In this document: one piece after another, positions 48,745-58,268 of the stretch | Numbering within the stretch: position 1 is the stretch's first letter | Layout of the letters: every line of letters starts with the position of its first letter | Assembly (NCBI GenBank): GCA_015061335.1 | Contig: SUWT01000006.1 | Location: forward strand, 1 to 64,000 | Length of the DNA: 64,000 nucleotides | Origin: Lentimicrobiaceae bacterium | GTDB taxonomy: Bacteria > Bacteroidota > Bacteroidia > Bacteroidales > F082 | Direction: 5' to 3' | The notes under the pieces: generated by a model | What the model saw: the letters and a program-made list of their open reading frames with translations, nothing else | Databases searched by the model: none | What the model was told of the DNA's origin: nothing | Translations under genes and position numbers: made by a program

Positions 48745-50550
48745 TCAATTCTCAATAAATCGTTTTTCTTTTTTAGTATCTTTAATATAACCTCTTAAAT
48801 ACTTCTCTATCATGAGACTTGCTATAGGAGCGGCCCATTGTGATCCGAATCCCGCATTCTCTACAACTACGGCAACTGCTATCTTAGGATTATCAGCAGG
48901 GGCGAATCCCATAAACAAAGAATGGTCATCACCATGAGGATTTTCTGCGGTGCCGGTCTTGCCAGCAATCTTGATACTATCTATTTTTGAATATCGTGCT
49001 GTGCCACTTTCACCTTCAAAGACACGGCACATCCCGATCTTTACATCTTCAAAATATTTCCTTTTAATGTCAACAGATCTCCTCGTTGTCATTGTAGAGT
49101 CGATAGGCGTTCCGTCATCGAAAGATTTTATCAGATGAGGGGGATAATAATATCCTTTATTGGCAATGACAGCAGCCATATTAGCAAGTTGAAGTGGAGT
49201 GACTAAAATCTCTCCCTGACCTATACTCAATGATCTTACTGTCATAGAATTCCATACACCTCTATACATTTTATCGTAAAATTCTGCAGTAGGAATATTG
49301 CCGGATACTTCAGACGGAATATCTGTCTTATATGTATTCCCTAAACCAAAACTAATGACATTATTGTACCAGTAATTGTATGCTTCTTTAGATGAAGCAA
49401 AACGAGGCATACTAAACATCTGTTTGAAAACTTTCCAGAAATAAGGATTACATGAGTTCTCTATAGCTTCATAGATGTCAAGTGGTGAACTATGATTATG
49501 TGTACATCTAATAGGTTGGCTTTCAGGTCCTTCACATGATATTAAGGAGTTAGGATGCACAGCTCCGCTTTGTAGTGTTATCAGGGCATTAATCATTTTA
49601 AAAGTTGATCCAGGTGGATATATTCCGCTTGTAGCTCTGTTTATGAGAGGTTTCAGACTATCATTTAGCAAGCGTCGATAGTTGTCTCCACGTACCCTAC
49701 CTACTAATTCATTAGGATCATAAGAAGGACTTGATATCAAAGCCAATACCTCACCCGATGAAGGTTCTATCGCTACAATGGAGCCTGTTTTGTTTTTCAT
49801 CAGAGCCTCTCCATAAAGCTGAAGTTCGGCATCAAGACCGAGAAAGATGTCTTTGCCTGCAATAGGAAGAGTATCGAACTTACCCTCCTCGAAACTTTCT
49901 TTTTCTCTGTTATGAACATCTACAACGATGATTTTCAATCCTTTCTCACCCCTTAGTTCGTTCTCATAAAAACTCTCTATGCCTGACTTGCCGATATAAT
50001 CTCCTGATTTATAATATGTATCTTTTTCTAAATCTTTTTTATCAACTTCACCGATATTGCCAAGAGTGTGTGCAGCAATTGGATATGGATACTTTCTTGC
50101 AGAACGTGTCTGAAAATAAAATCCATTAAATTGATGAAGACTCTCTGCTATTTTTCCATATTCTTCTTTGGTAAACTGTGTCATAAAAGCAGATGGACTG
50201 AAGGATGAATATTTTCTGGCTTTTCTTATCTTTTCAATATACGATTCTTTGCTGATATTCAATATATTGCATAAAGCAGTGGTGTCAATGTTCTTTACTT
50301 GACGAGGTATGACCATCAAATCGTATATGGCTTCATTATAAACAAGAAGATTTCCGTTTCTGTCGAATATCTTTCCTCTCGCCGGATATTGTGTTATGTA
50401 TCGTAAGGTGTTGTTGTCAGAAGAACGTTTATATGAATTGTCCAATACCTGAATCATGAATAATTTTACCAATAAGATCAAAGTGGCAATAGCAAAAATA
50501 GCTATTACTACAAATCTTCTCGACGAATAATTTATCTTATTATTAATCAT
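48745..50550 (-). CDS. mrdA: Penicillin-binding protein 2
   Basis: YPARGKIFDRNG; SGIYPPGSTFKMINAL; SIGQGEILVTPLQLANM; AGKTGTAENP. Start trimmed to the MINNKINYSS Met. Confidence 0.92.
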   Translation of the reverse strand: MINNKINYSSRRFVVIAIFAIATLILLVKLFMIQVLDNSYKRSSDNNTLRYITQYPARGKIFDRNGNLLVYNEAIYDLMVIPRQVKNIDTTALCNILNISKESYIEKIRKARKYSSFSPSAFMTQFTKEEYGKIAESLHQFNGFYFQTRSARKYPYPIAAHTLGNIGEVDKKDLEKDTYYKSGDYIGKSGIESFYENELRGEKGLKIIVVDVHNREKESFEEGKFDTLPIAGKDIFLGLDAELQLYGEALMKNKTGSIVAIEPSSGEVLALISSPSYDPNELVGRVRGDNYRRLLNDSLKPLINRATSGIYPPGSTFKMINALITLQSGAVHPNSLISCEGPESQPIRCTHNHSSPLDIYEAIENSCNPYFWKVFKQMFSMPRFASSKEAYNYWYNNVISFGLGNTYKTDIPSEVSGNIPTAEFYDKMYRGVWNSMTVRSLSIGQGEILVTPLQLANMAAVIANKGYYYPPHLIKSFDDGTPIDSTMTTRRSVDIKRKYFEDVKIGMCRVFEGESGTARYSKIDSIKIAGKTGTAENPHGDDHSLFMGFAPADNPKIAVAVVVENAGFGSQWAAPIASLMIEKYLRGYIKDTKKEKRFIEN

Positions 50551-50648
50551 GATCAGACCAAATTGCAGTATGAAAAATTGGATAACAAAATTACAAAAAA
50601 AAGACATATTTACTTGTGTTATCATGAAAAAAGTTTATATATTTGCAA

Positions 50649-51158
50649 ATGAATAAAATAAGGGAAATGCGCATTTTTTTGAAGGTATTATTTTTAGTTG
50701 TCGTGTTTGTTTCATGTTCAAAACATCAGGATTTTGTTGTTATTAACAAGAGTTTTGACAATGAAGAATGGGAGCGTTTTGAATATTTAAATGGAAAAAT
50801 TGAAATTGCAGACGCTGCTTCCAAGTATGATATTGTTATGGAAGTCGTTGTCTCTGATACATATCCTAGTTATTATGAGAACCATCAGAAAGATGGTGAT
50901 TTGCCGTTTAACATGACAATAATTAATCCGGATAATAGTGGTTCTCGTTCTAGAGATTATAATTTCAAACTGAAAGACAAAGAAGGTAATTGGAAATCTG
51001 ACAAAAGGAACGGATATTATACGTTTCGTTTACCTGTCATCAGCGAAATGACATTTAGTGATGATGGTGTTTATGAGGTTAAAATCGAAAATAAATATCA
51101 TAGAGATCCATTAGCCGGTATTAAAAGCTTAAAGATAGAGTGTGTAAGTTTAAAATAA
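50649..51158 (+). CDS. Putative GldH-like gliding motility lipoprotein
   Basis: Lipobox VVVFVSC; overall length and beta-rich pattern resemble GldH. Confidence 0.4.
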   Translation: MNKIREMRIFLKVLFLVVVFVSCSKHQDFVVINKSFDNEEWERFEYLNGKIEIADAASKYDIVMEVVVSDTYPSYYENHQKDGDLPFNMTIINPDNSGSRSRDYNFKLKDKEGNWKSDKRNGYYTFRLPVISEMTFSDDGVYEVKIENKYHRDPLAGIKSLKIECVSLK

Positions 51159-51172
51159 GTAATTTTAACGTC

Positions 51173-51991
51173 ATGAGAAAAATAGTTTTATTGTTCTGTG
51201 TGTTGTCGATAGTGGCAGTTTCAAGTTTTACATCATGTGTTTCCATGAAGAAAATATTATATCTTCAGGATGAGAGCATGTTGAACGATAGTGTATTTAT
51301 GTCGATAGAATACCCAAATGAACGTTCATTTAATTATAAAGTTCAGCCTGGTGATAATTTGTACATAAGAATTTCTAGTCTTGATGAGAAATTTGCAGCA
51401 TATTTCAACCTCATGAATCAGGGTGCTTATATGAACACCAGTACTCAATATAGCAGTGGTAATGCCAGCATTTACCTTAACGGATATACGGTAGGTGATG
51501 ATGGAAATATTGAGATTCCCTTTGCAGGAAAAGTGTTTGTAAAAGATCTTACCGTTGATGAGATACAGTACAAGATTCAAGAAATCATGGGAGAATATCT
51601 CCGTCAGACAGTGGTTTACGTCAAGCTTGGAGTTTTCAACTTGACAATACTTGGTGAAGTAGCCCGTCCAGGACAATACCAGATATATCAATCTGACATT
51701 AATTTGTTCCAAGCTCTGGCTTTGGCTGGTAATGCAACAGATTATGCCAATAAATCTAATATCAAAATCATCCACCAAACACCTAAAGGATCTCAAATCG
51801 TTAAGGTTAATATGAATGATGCAGATATTTTATCATCTCCTGATTATTATCTGAAACCAAACGACATCATCTATGTAGAACCATTGAAGATGAAACAATA
51901 TGGTTTCACCAGCGTACCATACGGTACAATCATCTCAGCCATGTCGCTGTTGGTTACATGTCTGACATTCGTTATAGTTTATATGCAATAA
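51173..51991 (+). CDS. Wza-like polysaccharide export outer-membrane protein
   Basis: SSFTSCVSMKKILYLQD lipobox; YKVQPGDNLYIRISS; SLBB region VTILGEVARPGQY-like LTILGEVARPGQYQIY. Confidence 0.93.
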   Translation: MRKIVLLFCVLSIVAVSSFTSCVSMKKILYLQDESMLNDSVFMSIEYPNERSFNYKVQPGDNLYIRISSLDEKFAAYFNLMNQGAYMNTSTQYSSGNASIYLNGYTVGDDGNIEIPFAGKVFVKDLTVDEIQYKIQEIMGEYLRQTVVYVKLGVFNLTILGEVARPGQYQIYQSDINLFQALALAGNATDYANKSNIKIIHQTPKGSQIVKVNMNDADILSSPDYYLKPNDIIYVEPLKMKQYGFTSVPYGTIISAMSLLVTCLTFVIVYMQ

Positions 51992-52011
51992 TTCTGAAAA
52001 TAATTTTTTAT

Positions 52012-54525
52012 ATGGATAATACAGAATTTCAAAACAAACCTCAGTATCAAGAAGAAGAAGTCCTTGATCTGAAAAATATCATTGTAAAAGTTCTTAGTTA
52101 TTGGTATTTATTTGTCGCAGGCGTTCTTATCGCTTTAGTGATCGGTTTTATTTATAACAGATACACTCCAAGTGTATATCAGGTGTCGGCATCAGTATAT
52201 GTAAAGGAGGATAAAATGACCATCGACCCTACATCTATGATGACGGGCTTGACATTTAAATCTAATATCAATATTGATAATGAAATTGGAATATTACAAT
52301 CGTTTACATTAAAAGAAAGAGCTATAAAAGAGTTAGAGTTCTTTAACGTTTCTTATTATTTGACTGGTCGTGTGGCGACACGTGAGATTTATAAAGAAAC
52401 TCCTTTTAATGTCGAGATAGATTACGATACATTACAGACTGTCGGTATCAAATATAGAATAGATTTCATCGATCAGGAAAGTTATGTGTTGACAACACAA
52501 GAAGGTCGCCGCGGTGTTTATGATTATTCTAAAGATATTAATGTCGGACCTATTGAAGTAATGGAGACCAGCAATATCTACAAATTTGGAGAATGGGTTG
52601 ACAACGGTTATAACAGATTCCGTGTCGTTCTCAATAGCAATTATACTCCTATTGATGAAACTGATGAGGAAGCTAAAGAAAAAAGCAAATACATGAAATA
52701 TAGCTTCATCATCAATAGTAGATTAGCTCTTATATCTCAGTTTAGCAGCCTGTCTATTGCTCAAAGTACAAAAATGTCTTCTATTTTGAATATGTCTATT
52801 CAAGGTCAGAATCCTCAGAAGATAACAGATTATCTTAACAAGTTGTTGGAAGAATATATGGAAAGAAACTTGGAGCAAAAGAATCTTGTTTCTGAAAATA
52901 CAGTGAAGTTTATTGATTTACAACTGGTTGGTATTGAAGAGGCTTTGAATGAAGCTGAGTTGGATTTACAAAAATTCCAGGAAGGTAATGAATTTATGGA
53001 TTTGAGTACTCAGTCCAGAACGGCTTATGGTCATCTTAAAGAAGTTGAGAAACGTAAAGCAGAACTTGAACTTAGTATCAAATATTATGAAAACCTTTTA
53101 GATTATATCAAAAAGAATATTGATGATGTCGATAAATTAGTTGTGCCAAGTGCTATGGGTATTCAAGACCAGATTCTTAACAAACTTGTTCTTGATTTGA
53201 TCGCATTATCATCTGAAAAAGCAAGATTGTTGACAACATCTGCAGAGAAAAACCCTGTCGTTCTAAATATCGACGAGCTAATTTTCCAAACAAAGAAACG
53301 TTTGTTGGAAAATATCGAAAATATGATTAACAATACTAATGTCACAATAGATGAGTTAACTCGTCAGATTCAAGAATATGAAGCTCAAATCAATGAATTG
53401 CCTACAACACAACGTATGTATTTGGGCTATGAACGTAAATTCTCTCTTAATGATGAACTTTATAAGTTTTTGATGCAGAAACGTGCTGAGGCTCAGATTG
53501 TTATGGCAAGCAATAGCCCTGATAACAGTGTTATCGATGCCGCTAGAGTGTCTAGAGCCAGAAAGGTAGCACCTAGAAGCATGATGATATATTTGGTATG
53601 TATGGTTATGGGTTGTGCTATCCCTGCAGCATTCATATTCCTAAAGGAAATCTTAAATACTAAGATACTTGAAAGAAGTGATATTGAAAAGATTACCAAA
53701 ATACCTATTATCGGTCAAATACCTTATACCAGTCCTGCTGAGGCTAAGTCGAGTTCAACATTAGTAATTGATTCTCCTAAATCTCCTGTATCTGAAGCCT
53801 TTAGATCTATCAGAACTAATATTGAATATATTGTCCAAGGTAAGGATAAATGTGTGTTTTCTGTCATAGCCGACTCTCCTCATATTGGTAAGACATATAT
53901 TTCCATCAATATGGCATCTATCTATGCCATGTATGGTAAGAAAACTGTTTTAGTAGGTATGGACCTTAGAAAGCCTCGTCTATATCAAGAGTTCAACTTG
54001 TCAAATAAGCTTGGCGTAAGTTCATATTTAGCAGGTAAAGCATCTATAAGTGAGATCGTTCAACATTCTGGTAAACTGCCTACTCTTGATATTATTACAG
54101 CAGGTCCTGTTCCACCAAATCCAGCAGAACTTATCGCTTCTGACCGTTGTACCGAGTTCTTCAATCAATTAAAAGAGATCTATGATTACATTATTATCGA
54201 TACTCCTCCTCTCATGTGGGTTACAGATGCTCTCCTTTTGATGAAGCATGTTGATACCTCTATATATGTTGTCCGTCAGAATGAAACTAATAAGAAAGCC
54301 TTCGAAACTGTTATCAAAGACTTGGAAAATCGTAAATGTAACATAAGTTTGGTAGTAAACGGTATCAACTATAAAGGATTATATGGCTATCGTTACAGCT
54401 ATGGTTATGGCGGTTATGGCTATGGTTATGGCTATGGATACGGTTATGGTAAAGGTTATGGCTATGGTAGTGGTTATTATGACGAAGAACATGACCCTAA
54501 GAAAAAACACAGAAATAAAAGATAA
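52012..54525 (+). CDS. Wzc-like bacterial tyrosine kinase / chain-length determinant with Gly-Tyr-rich tail
   Basis: Wzz domain; SPHIGKTYISINMA Walker A; VGMDLRKPRL; YIIIDTPP; C-terminal (GY)n tract. Confidence 0.93.
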   Translation: MDNTEFQNKPQYQEEEVLDLKNIIVKVLSYWYLFVAGVLIALVIGFIYNRYTPSVYQVSASVYVKEDKMTIDPTSMMTGLTFKSNINIDNEIGILQSFTLKERAIKELEFFNVSYYLTGRVATREIYKETPFNVEIDYDTLQTVGIKYRIDFIDQESYVLTTQEGRRGVYDYSKDINVGPIEVMETSNIYKFGEWVDNGYNRFRVVLNSNYTPIDETDEEAKEKSKYMKYSFIINSRLALISQFSSLSIAQSTKMSSILNMSIQGQNPQKITDYLNKLLEEYMERNLEQKNLVSENTVKFIDLQLVGIEEALNEAELDLQKFQEGNEFMDLSTQSRTAYGHLKEVEKRKAELELSIKYYENLLDYIKKNIDDVDKLVVPSAMGIQDQILNKLVLDLIALSSEKARLLTTSAEKNPVVLNIDELIFQTKKRLLENIENMINNTNVTIDELTRQIQEYEAQINELPTTQRMYLGYERKFSLNDELYKFLMQKRAEAQIVMASNSPDNSVIDAARVSRARKVAPRSMMIYLVCMVMGCAIPAAFIFLKEILNTKILERSDIEKITKIPIIGQIPYTSPAEAKSSSTLVIDSPKSPVSEAFRSIRTNIEYIVQGKDKCVFSVIADSPHIGKTYISINMASIYAMYGKKTVLVGMDLRKPRLYQEFNLSNKLGVSSYLAGKASISEIVQHSGKLPTLDIITAGPVPPNPAELIASDRCTEFFNQLKEIYDYIIIDTPPLMWVTDALLLMKHVDTSIYVVRQNETNKKAFETVIKDLENRKCNISLVVNGINYKGLYGYRYSYGYGGYGYGYGYGYGYGKGYGYGSGYYDEEHDPKKKHRNKR

Positions 54526-54546
54526 CATCTTTGTTATCAATTGAAT

Positions 54547-55065
54547 ATGACTGTTTTAAAAGAACATAAGGAATGGTTCGCTATCTATGTGAGATCAAGA
54601 ACCGAGAAAAAAGTCTTTAAATCTCTCCAAGATGAGGGTATCGAATCATTCCTGCCTCTAATAACAAGATTAAAACAATGGAGCGACCGCAAAAAAAAAG
54701 TGGAAGAACCATTGTTTCGTTCTTATCTGTTCGTACATATCGATAGAAAAGAATGTGCTAAAGTCCAAAAAATATCAGGTGTCGTTAAATTTATTAAATT
54801 CGAAAATCAAGCGGTAACTGTACCTGATAATCAAATATTAGCAATTAAAGAATTTATAAATGACACTGACCTTCATGATGTTGATTACTCCGATATCAAA
54901 GAAGGTGAACTCGTGATAATAAGATCAGGACAGATGAAGGGACTGGTTGGTAGATTTGTTGAGGTCAGAGGTAAGCATCGTCTTATCGTTGATATAGATG
55001 TTATAGGACAAACGATTCCTGTCAATGTTTCTCGTTCTAACGTTGAGGCATTCCGAAATAATTAA
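54547..55065 (+). CDS. UpxY-family NusG-like transcription antiterminator
   Basis: WFAIYVRSRTEKKVFKSLQDEGIESFLPL...EEPLFRSYLFVHI...GELVIIRSGQMKGLVGRFVE (KOW). Confidence 0.9.
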   Translation: MTVLKEHKEWFAIYVRSRTEKKVFKSLQDEGIESFLPLITRLKQWSDRKKKVEEPLFRSYLFVHIDRKECAKVQKISGVVKFIKFENQAVTVPDNQILAIKEFINDTDLHDVDYSDIKEGELVIIRSGQMKGLVGRFVEVRGKHRLIVDIDVIGQTIPVNVSRSNVEAFRNN

Positions 55066-55091
55066 AGTGACCTCATAATTGTAATTAAAAT

Positions 55092-55142
55092 GAGACGTAT
55101 CAATGATTCCTGAAATATAAATAATCATTGATACGTCTCTAC
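55092..55142 (-). repeat. Hairpin element family A, copy 5 (reverse orientation; convergent intergenic)
   Basis: GAGACGTATCAATGATT (55092-55108) / AATCATTGATACGTCTC (55123-55139) then TAC. Confidence 0.85.
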
Positions 55143-55148
55143 GACAAA

Positions 55149-55183
55149 TGTTAATTATACATTGTTAATCGTTAATTATTCTT
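55149..55183. repeat. 7-bp-period array (TGTTAAT TATACAT TGTTAAT CGTTAAT TATTCTT)
   Basis: Abuts hairpin copy 5 and runs across the stop codon of 55172..57010. Confidence 0.6.
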
Positions 55184-57010
55184 CACAGCTTCACCTATCG
55201 CTTTACCGAGATTGTAAAGTCTTTCAACATCTTCAGGACGATATGGTGCGCCTTTTACTTCGACGGACTCTGCCACGCGTTGCCATTGGTTCTTTTCCAT
55301 TACGCTGTTGATGTATTTCACACCGCCGCCGCCCCAGCTCATGCCGCCGAATACGCCATAGACTTTGTTCATCGGCTTGAACTCTGTAAGCTCGTGCAAC
55401 AATAATGTCATGTTAGGGAACACGCTGCCATAGTGGGCGCAGGCTCCGATTACGCAGCCTTTATATTTCCATATATCGCTGATGATATGTGACACTTCTG
55501 TCTTTGCCACATCGTAAATCTTGATGTTCTTGACGCCAGCTTCTGCCACGCCTCTAGCTATAATATCTGCCATGAGTGCTGTGTTACCGTACATTGAACC
55601 ATAAACCAAGACCACACCTTCTTCATTTTCGCCAGTGCTCCATTTGACATATCTGTCGAGAACCCAGTGTAAATTGCTGCGCCATACCAAACCGTGTGAT
55701 GGAGCAATCATCTTGATGTCAAGAGGTCCTAATTTCTGAACAGCCTTGACAGCTTGTCCTGCAACCTTGCCAACGATGTTAGCGTAATAACGACGCATAT
55801 CGTCTTCGTAGAAATCGAGGTTCGCCTCGTCATCGAAGATGCAACCGTTGAGAGCTCCGAAACCGCCGAAAGCATCGTTAGAGAATAATATCTTATTTGT
55901 CTGTTCGTAGGTCACCATCGATTCTGGCCAGTGGCACATAGGAACCATGAAAAACTGAAGTGTGTGTTTGCCAAGGCATAATGTCTCGCCTTCAGCGACA
56001 ATCTTCTTGTTGTTCAAAGGACCATAAAATGCTTCTAAAGGAGCGAATGTCTTAGCGTTGCCGATGACCTGTACCTCAGGATATTCTTGTACTATGGCGC
56101 GTACAGCTCCGCTATGATCCGGTTCGTCGTGATTTATAACGAGATAGTCGATCTTACGGTCGCCGATGACGCTTTTGATTTTGAAGAGGAACTCGGCCAT
56201 GAAGCTTACTTCCACTGGATCGATGAGAGCAACCTTATCATCAACGATGAGATATGAGTTGTATGAAACCCCGTTAGGAAGTTCCATGTGATTTTCAAAT
56301 AATTCGGTTTTGCGATCATTAACACCGACGTAGTAAATGTCGTTGGTTAAATTAATTTTTAACATATCAATATCTATTTTTGTATCTTGTTCTGTTGTTT
56401 TGTCATCTTCAATCTTCTCAAAAGCATCTTTGCCGTGTTTGCACAAAGGGCAGATTATGTCGTCAGGGAGTATCTCGTCTTCGTGAACCCATCCACAAAC
56501 TTTGCAATACCAGCCTTTTTTACCGCTGGTTTCTTTCTTGGGTTTAATATGATTTTGGTAATAGCTGTACGTTAGAGATTCTTTATTAGATGTCACTTCG
56601 CAGTCTATTACATCGGCGAAGAACATGGTATGTGTTCCCAGATCCTGATGACTTACCACGTGGCAAGAGATGTATGAGTTAGTATATTTAGGAATATATA
56701 GAACATTATTTTTCGAGCGGTATTCCTGTTCACAGTCGGCGAATTTATTGATGTCTTTCCCGCTTTGGAAACCGAAATGTTCTATCACCTTAAACGGAGT
56801 ATCTGTTGTCAGCATCGACAAATTAAATACGCACGAGTTAAGAACGAGCTCGTGCGTATAATTTTTTTTATTGACAACTACGGCTATACGTAAAGGTTCG
56901 TCAGTTACCTGAATAACAGTATTAATGATACAGCCGTTATCTATGTTCTCATAGTTAGAGGTAAGGACATATAGTCCGTATCCTATCTTAAAAAGAGCAT
57001 TTGTGTCCAT
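55172..57010 (-). CDS. Flavin reductase-rubredoxin-flavodiiron (FprA-type) multidomain protein
   Basis: N-terminal flavin-reductase-like domain; rubredoxin-like WYCKVCGWVHEDEILPDDIICPLCKHGKDAFE; HDEPDHSGAV metallo-beta-lactamase; flavodoxin VLVYGSMYGNTALMAD. Confidence 0.92.
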   Translation of the reverse strand: MDTNALFKIGYGLYVLTSNYENIDNGCIINTVIQVTDEPLRIAVVVNKKNYTHELVLNSCVFNLSMLTTDTPFKVIEHFGFQSGKDINKFADCEQEYRSKNNVLYIPKYTNSYISCHVVSHQDLGTHTMFFADVIDCEVTSNKESLTYSYYQNHIKPKKETSGKKGWYCKVCGWVHEDEILPDDIICPLCKHGKDAFEKIEDDKTTEQDTKIDIDMLKINLTNDIYYVGVNDRKTELFENHMELPNGVSYNSYLIVDDKVALIDPVEVSFMAEFLFKIKSVIGDRKIDYLVINHDEPDHSGAVRAIVQEYPEVQVIGNAKTFAPLEAFYGPLNNKKIVAEGETLCLGKHTLQFFMVPMCHWPESMVTYEQTNKILFSNDAFGGFGALNGCIFDDEANLDFYEDDMRRYYANIVGKVAGQAVKAVQKLGPLDIKMIAPSHGLVWRSNLHWVLDRYVKWSTGENEEGVVLVYGSMYGNTALMADIIARGVAEAGVKNIKIYDVAKTEVSHIISDIWKYKGCVIGACAHYGSVFPNMTLLLHELTEFKPMNKVYGVFGGMSWGGGGVKYINSVMEKNQWQRVAESVEVKGAPYRPEDVERLYNLGKAIGEAVKNN

Positions 57011-57025
57011 AAAGGATTTTGAACA

Positions 57026-57187
57026 TCAATCTTCTAATGAGAAATTATCTGTTCCGACACCGCAAAGTGGGCATGCCCAGCTTGCTGGAAGTTTGTCAAA
57101 TGGAGTACCTGGCTCAATTCCGTTATCAGGGTCACCTACTGCTGGGTCATAAACGTAACCGCAGACATCACATACGTATTTTTTCAT
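57026..57187 (-). CDS. Rubredoxin (53 aa; absent from the ORF track)
   Basis: Manual translation: [53 protein letters not shown]. Confidence 0.96.
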   Translation of the reverse strand: MKKYVCDVCGYVYDPAVGDPDNGIEPGTPFDKLPASWACPLCGVGTDNFSLED

Positions 57188-57224
57188 TTTTTTTTGTTAT
57201 TTTTAAGTTAAACAATATAATTAG

Positions 57225-58205
57225 TTAGTTCATGTCGTAGTTTCTTCTTAAATATTGAAGACGTTCTGCGACTTTTATATCTTCTTTTTTATTAACGATA
57301 CCTCTGAAGCTATCGACATTATCAAAATTATGTCTTTGCATCCAAGCTTCTATATCAGCGTTCATCTGTTTGATATAATCAATTCCATTTCGATACAGAG
57401 TGCTACATACTTGTACGGTCTTAGCTCCTGCAAGAATTTGTTTCACAACATCTTCTCCTGTATAAACACCTCTTGAGGCAGAAAGTTCGCAAGGAATACC
57501 CTGAGATGATAATAATGATATCCAACGGAGAGTGTTATGATTTTCTTCCGGTGCGGAAATAGAATTCCCAGGAACGACTCTCATTTTCTCAATATTGATG
57601 TCAGGATTATAGAAACGATTGAATAGTACCAAACCTTTGGCTCCTGCCTTTGATAATGCGAAAGCCATACGGCTGATATTACTAAAATGATCGCCTATTT
57701 TCACAGATACAGGAATACTGATATTTTTCTCAACCTCATTTAAGATGCTAATGTATTCATTTTCAATTCCTCTAGGGTCTATATCTCTATCAAAAGCCGC
57801 TATTGCGATATTAAGTTCTATGGCATCTGCTCCAGCATTCTGAAGTTCTTTTGCTATGCCAAACCATTCTCCTTTTGACGATGAGTTGACACTGGCAATA
57901 ATAGGAATATCAACAACTTTCTTTGATTCTTGAATGAGTCTGTCGTAAATATCTATCTCGTTGCCACGCATAAAGGTCGTAAGATACTCATGAGCTTCAA
58001 AGAAAGAATCATAAATATCAGTGTGGGCTTGTTCTTTCTTGATATCGGAAATGATCTGTTCTTCAAAAATTGATTTTAAGACGACTGCTCCGGCACCTGC
58101 TTCAGCACAATGTTTAATACTTTCTACACTACCTGTAAGTGTAGAACTACTTACTATGATAGGTGATTTAAGTTTTAATCCTAGATATGAGGTGTTTAAT
58201 TTCAT
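57225..58205 (-). CDS. Dihydroorotate dehydrogenase-like protein
   Basis: TSYLGLKLKSPIIVSSSTLTGSVESIKHCAEAGAGAVVLKSIFEEQI; KIGDHFSNI; ASRGVYTGEDVVKQILAGA. Confidence 0.88.
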   Translation of the reverse strand: MKLNTSYLGLKLKSPIIVSSSTLTGSVESIKHCAEAGAGAVVLKSIFEEQIISDIKKEQAHTDIYDSFFEAHEYLTTFMRGNEIDIYDRLIQESKKVVDIPIIASVNSSSKGEWFGIAKELQNAGADAIELNIAIAAFDRDIDPRGIENEYISILNEVEKNISIPVSVKIGDHFSNISRMAFALSKAGAKGLVLFNRFYNPDINIEKMRVVPGNSISAPEENHNTLRWISLLSSQGIPCELSASRGVYTGEDVVKQILAGAKTVQVCSTLYRNGIDYIKQMNADIEAWMQRHNFDNVDSFRGIVNKKEDIKVAERLQYLRRNYDMN

Positions 58206-58268
58206 TTGAGTTCTATTTTTTTACAAAGATAATAATTTTTTTTTGATTTGCAATTTTTTTTCAAGAAA

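Noticed and set aside
51326-51796. 156-aa antisense ORF in the Wza-like gene
   Set aside because: Antisense shadow.
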